Of a DNA stretch of 64,000 bases, positions 62,405 to 64,000 are shown in pieces (position 1 is the first letter of the stretch; every line of letters begins with the position of its first letter). Below the pieces are notes generated by a model that worked only from the letters and a program-made list of their open reading frames with translations, did no database searches and had not been told where the DNA came from. Where the stretch lies: positions 10,279,886 through 10,343,885 of the forward strand of contig NC_063171.1 in the NCBI RefSeq assembly GCF_023159225.1, in the 5' to 3' direction. Source of the DNA: Perognathus longimembris pacificus (lineage: Eukaryota; Chordata; Mammalia; Rodentia; Heteromyidae). Made by a program: the position numbers and the translations under genes.

Positions 62405-62605
62405 GGGCTGGGAAGATGGCCTAGTGGTAAAGCACTCGCCTCATATACATGAAACCCTGGGTTTGATTCCTCAGCACCACTTATATAGAAAAGGCCAGAA
62501 GTGGTGCTGTGGCTCAAGTGGCAGAGTGCTAGCCTTGAGCAAAAAGAAGACAGGGGCAGTGCTCAGGCCCTGAGTCTAAGCCCCAGGACTGGCAAGAAAC
62601 AAAAC
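62405..62605 (+). mobile_element. IDL-Geo SINE
   Basis: Full dimer. The flanks 'aaagtcagaagtca' and 'aaggtcagaaatca' form an imperfect target duplication. Confidence 0.9.
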
Positions 62606-63705
62606 AAAAGGTCAGAAATCATAAATACTCAATGATAAACAGAATAGAAGGCAGGACATCAGCTAAGGAGACTACTGGATGAGGCTAAGTCATCCAGCAA
62701 CAACAGGGCCATGAGATGTTTGGGTAAAGCAGAAGGTGGAGACAAATGTTTCTGAAAACTCACTAGCAATTCCCATGCAGGCCAAGCCTAGAACAGATTC
62801 TGAAATGGAAGAAGCTTTAATGACTGTAATGGTGGGTAAGTGCAAGAGACCCAGAAGGGTGTGAAGGACAGAAGCCAAACAGTCCCTGTGAGTATGACCT
62901 GTGGAAACTCATCTAAGTTTCCCAAGATGCCTTTCCAGAATGGAATCTCTTCTGAAGAGTAACTGCTGGGAGGGAGGCAGACTAATCAAGAGACAGTTAA
63001 TGGAATACAAAGTAATCCTAGGAGTTTGAGCAGTTTTAAACATCTAAGAAGAACTTTAAGTTAGAAATTTTTCATGATCATTCCTTCCAAATGTTTAAGA
63101 AAACTAATTTACTTTAAAATTAAAGACAGAATTTTAGATCAATCTATACAGGGTGTTTTTGTTTAAAAAAAAATCTTTACAGATGATGAGAGTCTTGTTC
63201 CTGAGTAATTTTGATTTACTGAAACCTATTAATAAGCATAAGAAATTGACTAGTTGACCACTATTATATATCTTGGAAATAGAACAGGGAAGCAATCTTT
63301 CTTCCTGTCTTTGTACTGTGAACAACTATTGCATTACAAAGTGGAAGATGAAGGGGAAAACCTCTTTGTTCTAATAAGGAGTCAAGATGAAGTAAAATCA
63401 TTTTGCTATTAAGCATCATGGAGACACTACCATATTTCCTGTGCTTCCCAGAGGAAGTAGAGAGTGTTCTGCTTGAGGAAGTAGAGATTATTTGAATTGT
63501 ACTTCTGGGTTCTGCTCCCTGCAAGTAGTGGGAGACACAAGGACAATGGAGTACATAGGAGTGAAGCCACAAGTGCAGGTAGCAAAATCAAGACTCAGAA
63601 GCCACAAGATTAATGCACTGTTATCTTTTAACTGTTTGCTGTAAAGGAAGGGTGTGAAGGGAAGCTCTGCATTTGACAAACTAAAGGTAGACAAAAGTAA
63701 AGCTA
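62606..63705. other. unassigned DNA downstream of EXO1
   Basis: No gene or repeat recognised. The 102-codon minus ORF at 63264-63572 has no family resemblance. Confidence 0.45.
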
Positions 63706-63930
63706 GAACTGGGCACTGGTGGCTCGTGCCTGTACTCGTAAGCTACTCTGGAGGCTGAATGAAGATCTCAGTTCAGATCCAGCCTGGGCAGGATAGGATG
63801 TTCCATGAGACTGTCTCGAACTAACAACCAAAAAGCTGGAAGTAGAGCTATGGCTCAAATTGGTAGAGTACCAGTCGAGTGAAAAAGCTAAGGGACAGGC
63901 TCTGAGTTCAAGCCCCATTACCAGCATAAA
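63706..63930 (+). mobile_element. 7SL-Geo composite SINE
   Basis: 'gggcactggtggctcgtgcc' at the start and 'gctctgagttcaagccccat' near the end, with an AAAT-rich tail. Confidence 0.85.
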
Positions 63931-64000
63931 TAAATAGATAATTTAGGAATGTTCACTGGAATCAAATAGCTATGTAAGGAAATGGTAACTAGAAGTCAGA

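Overview
This is a nuclear genomic window from a rodent. It carries one protein-coding gene, EXO1 (exonuclease 1), on the + strand, in a landscape of retrotransposons. Dozens of copies of a dimeric SINE match the structure reported for IDL-Geo: a tRNA-Ala/ID-like left half and a 'Geo' right half. That family is reported only from Geomyoidea (kangaroo rats, pocket mice, pocket gophers), so the source is most likely a heteromyid or geomyid rodent. The species cannot be named from the sequence.

Bases 1-28,850 are intergenic. They hold an antisense LINE-1 fragment, SINEs, microsatellites and a retroviral cluster. An old class-II-like provirus (+ strand, 5,725-18,630) has both LTRs, a tRNA-Phe-like primer site and a 5-bp target duplication. 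Nested inside it are a second provirus on the - strand (7,323-13,071, tRNA-Glu-like primer site and polypurine tract), two solo LTRs and several SINEs. A third, compact and young provirus (- strand, 24,904-27,456) has LTRs about 2% diverged, a tRNA-His-like primer site and a 5-bp target duplication. The three proviruses differ in LTR and primer site, yet share one internal block that contains a captured, 5'-truncated SINE. That is the most unusual observation in the window.

Bases 28,850-29,700 are the CpG-rich EXO1 promoter, with ZNF143-, ETS- and E2F-type sites and a non-coding first exon. EXO1 coding sequence runs from the ATG at 30,952 to the TAG at 61,531 in 13 coding exons. Every junction is in phase, and the exons sum to 836 codons plus stop (the human protein is 846 aa). 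The metal-binding acidic residues, helix-hairpin-helix, nuclear localisation signal, MLH1-binding motif and C-terminal PIP-like box are all visible. The intron after residue 314 has hallmarks of a minor-spliceosome (U12-type) intron.

EXO1 introns contain IDL-Geo and 7SL-Geo SINEs, LINE-1 3' ends, long polypyrimidine microsatellites and an RPL30 processed pseudogene. After the stop codon there is a 3' UTR with a diverged duplicate of an intronic segment, then SINE-bearing intergenic DNA. No other functional gene, tRNA, CRISPR array or operon-like system was found. Gene calls rest on reading frame, splice-site consensus and recognition of the EXO1 family. All repeat boundaries were read by eye and may be off by several bases.
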